A stretch of DNA of 64,000 bases, taken from positions 206,567,272 through 206,631,271 of the forward strand of contig NC_081553.1 in NCBI RefSeq assembly GCF_963082655.1, in the 5' to 3' direction. Positions 62,195 to 64,000 of this stretch are shown piece by piece. The notes beneath the pieces are model-generated. The model was given only the letters and a program-made list of their open reading frames with translations. It was not told where the DNA came from and ran no database searches. The stretch comes from Stomoxys calcitrans. Taxonomy: Eukaryota; Arthropoda; Insecta; Diptera; Muscidae. Position 1 is the first letter of the stretch. Every line of letters starts with the position of its first letter. The position numbers and the translations under genes were made by a program.

Positions 62195-63754
62195 TTATAC
62201 CCACCACCGAAGGATGGGGGTATATTCATTTTGTCATTCCGTTTGCAACACATCGAAATATCCATTTCCGACCCTATAAAGTATATATATTCTTGATCAG
62301 CGTAAAAATCTAAGACTATCTAGACATGTCCGTCCATCTGTCCGTCTGTCTGTTGAAATCACGCTACAGTCTTTAAAAAGAGAGATATTGAGCTGAAATT
62401 TTGCACAGATTCTTTTTTTGTCCATAAGCAGTTAAGTTAAGTTCGAAGATGGGCTATATCGGACTATATCTTGATATAGCCCCCATATAGACCGATCCGC
62501 CGATTTAGGGTCTTAGGTCCATAAAAGCCACATTTTTTATCTGATTTCGCTGAAATTTGGGACAGTGAGTTGTGTTAGACCCCTCGACATCCTTTGTCAA
62601 TTTGGCTCAGATCGGTTCAGATTTGGATATAGCTGCCATATAGACTGATCCTCAGATTTAGGGTCTTAGGCCCATAAAAGCCACATTTTATATCCGATTT
62701 GGATGAAATTTGGCACAGTGAGTTGCGTTGAGCCCCTCGACATCCTTCGTCAATTTGGTCCAGATCGGTCTAAATTTGGATATAGCTGCCATATAGACCG
62801 ATCCTCCGATTTAGGGTCTTAGGCCCATAAAAGCCACATTTTATATCCGATTTGGATGAAATTTGGCACAATGAGTTGTGTTTGGCCCTTCGACATCCTT
62901 CGTCAATTTGGCTCAGATCGGTCCAAATTTGGATATAGCTGCCATATAGACCGATCCTCAGATTTAGGGTCTTAGGCCCATAAAAGCCACATTTTATATC
63001 CGATTTGGATGAAATTTGGCACAGTGAGTTGCGTTGAGCCCTTCGACATCCTTCGTCAATTTGGTCCAGATCGGTCCAAATTTGGATATAGCTGCCATAT
63101 AGACCGATCCTCCGATTTAGGGTCTTAGGCCCATAAAAGCCACATTTTATATCCGATTTGGATGAAATTTGGGACAGTGAGTTGCGTTGAGCCCTTCGAC
63201 AATCTTCGTCAATTTGGCTCAGATCGGTCCAAATTTGGATATAGCTGCCATATAGACCGATCCTCAGATTTAGGGTCTTAGGCCCATAAAAGCCACATTT
63301 ATTATCCGATTTTGCTGAAATTTGGGACAGTGATTAGCCTTAGGCCCTTCGACATCTTTCTTCTACTTGGCCCTGATCGGTTCAGATTTGGATATAGCTG
63401 CCATATAGACCGATCTCTCGATTTAAGGTTTTGGGCCCATAAAAAGCGCATTTATTGTCCGATGTCGCCGAAATTTGGGACAATGACTTGTGTTGGGCCC
63501 TTCGATATTTGTCTTCAATTTGGCTCAGATCTGTCCAGATTTGGATATAGCTGCCATATAGACTGATCTCTCGGTTGAACAATGACTTGAACTTATAAGC
63601 ATTTGGTCTAAATCGGATGATATCTATAGAGCTGCTATGGGGCATAAGGTATGCATTTTTCACTGGATTTTGACGAAATGTGGTTCACATATATACCCGA
63701 GGTGGTGGGTATCCAATGTTCGGCCCGGCCGAACTTAACGCCTTATTACTTGTT
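62195..63754 (+). mobile_element. Helentron-like repeat, subfamily B (copy B6), complete, with dimeric modules
   Basis: Head TTATACCCACCACCGAAGG; CCCTATAAAGTATATATATTC; CATGTCCGTCCATCTGTCCG; T-tract. Module cores GATATAGCTGCC at 62626, 62779, 62932, 63085, 63238, 63391 and 63544, every step exactly 153 bp. Modules alternate between two forms (see findings). Last unit AGAGCTGCTATGGGGC; tail GAGGTGGTGGGTATCC; palindrome GTTCGGCCCGGCCGAAC; ACTTGTT at 63748-63754. Length is 1,560 bp. It is the cleanest B copy. Confidence 0.9.
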
Positions 63755-63782
63755 ACTTCTGCAAGGATGTTCGGTAGGAAGT

Positions 63783-64000
63783 AGGAGGTGATCCCAAGAT
63801 GATTTATTGGATGTATACGGCCATCGTGAAACCAGTACTGGCCTATGGAGCACTGATATGGTGGAACGCCGAAGGAGTTCGAGAAGGTCCAGAGACTGGC
63901 CTGCGTCGGGATCACAGGGGCGCTGAGTTCCGCACCGCAGACAGGCCTGGAGGCGAACTGCGCCGCCAGGGTCGAGGTTAGGCTGAGAGAGTTCGGCATG
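63783..64000 (+). pseudogene. Reverse transcriptase thumb of an I/LOA/R1-like element, continuing past the window
   Basis: The plus strand reads MYTAIVKPVLAYGALIWWNA. After a one-base frame change it continues EFEKVQRLACVGITGALSSA, PQTGLEA and ARVEVRLREFG. The order YG-x-x-WW, QR-x-AC-x-GITGA-x-x-(T/S)-x-P is the RT thumb as in retrotransposons 1 and 2 (CCLGIGGAMRTTPTRALE), but the sequence is not the same family. It is cut on the left by HLE-B6 and on the right by the window end. Confidence 0.7.

Noticed and set aside
62580..63560. A CRISPR-like array
   Set aside because: Spacing is regular, but the whole 153-bp unit is repeated, with no unique spacers, and the organism is a eukaryote.

Overview
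The window looks like a stretch of nuclear genome from a higher (calyptrate, probably muscid-type) fly. The evidence is indirect. The base composition is AT-rich with insect-style microsatellites. Nearly every recognisable coding remnant belongs to a eukaryotic transposable element: non-LTR retrotransposons of the RTE, Jockey, R1 and RNase H-bearing I/LOA/R1-like groups, mariner and Tc1-like DNA transposons, and a tRNA-derived SINE. The commonest repeat has the layout of Drosophila DINE-1/INE-1 (Helentron-related) elements. No host protein-coding gene, rRNA or functional tRNA gene could be supported. The region is either intergenic or inside a very long intron.

The dominant component, close to half of the window, is one superfamily of Helentron-like elements, called HLE here. 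It occurs as three diverged subfamilies: A (1438-3733, 29735-30160, 37446-38225), B (for example 39907-41266, 51748-53107, 62195-63754) and C (for example 10558-12184, 43368-44676, 54555-56167 and several inverted copies). Each full element has a head starting TTATACCC with an imperfect hairpin, a GTCC/GTCT-rich microsatellite about 150 bp in, an interior made of tandem modules of about 153 bp, a tail palindrome of the type GTTCGGCC-C-GGCCGAAC, and a terminal ACTTGTT. I infer the superfamily relationship from this shared layout. The three subfamilies differ a great deal in sequence but keep the same module length, a small inverted repeat inside each module, and subterminal inverted repeats whose two halves have changed together.

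Layout. 1-1437: unassigned. 1438-5793: HLE-A carrying a mariner MITE, then HLE-B. 5794-7090: unassigned. 7091-8830: broken RTE element with SINE debris. 8890-12697: minus-strand retrotransposon 1, interrupted by a SINE at its YADD motif and by a whole HLE-C. 13960-14650: HLE-B. 14655-17185: retrotransposon 2, with a dead catalytic motif. 17239-17476: MITE. 17963-18079: RTE tail. 19975-20750: Jockey fragment. 20752-24686: HLE copies, a MITE and an RTE fragment. 26515-29130: HLE copies. 29735-32900: HLE-A followed by a GGTAC-rich tandem satellite. 32960-35112: HLE, a long fold-back and an RTE reverse-transcriptase fragment. 35660-38225: HLE and a Jockey fragment. 39095-39880: Tc1-like remnant. 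39907-41266: HLE-B. 42000-46060: RTE 5' region, SINE, MITE, and retrotransposon 3 split by HLE-C. 46110-48720: R1-like element. 48879-49011: deleted MITE. 50187-56400: HLE elements, a second Tc1-like remnant and another module repeat. 57101-57892: SINE and mariner fragment. 57897-63754: HLE and MITEs. 63783-64000: plus-strand reverse transcriptase running off the end.

The nesting gives a relative order. Retrotransposons 1 and 3 came first. They were later split by HLE-C elements and, in copy 1, by a SINE. Mariner MITEs inserted into HLE copies and the SINE at TA sites. All coding remnants are broken, so the value of the window lies in the structure of the non-autonomous repeats. The strongest candidates for something undescribed are the 153-bp hairpin module with covarying element ends, and the 295-bp GGTAC satellite.
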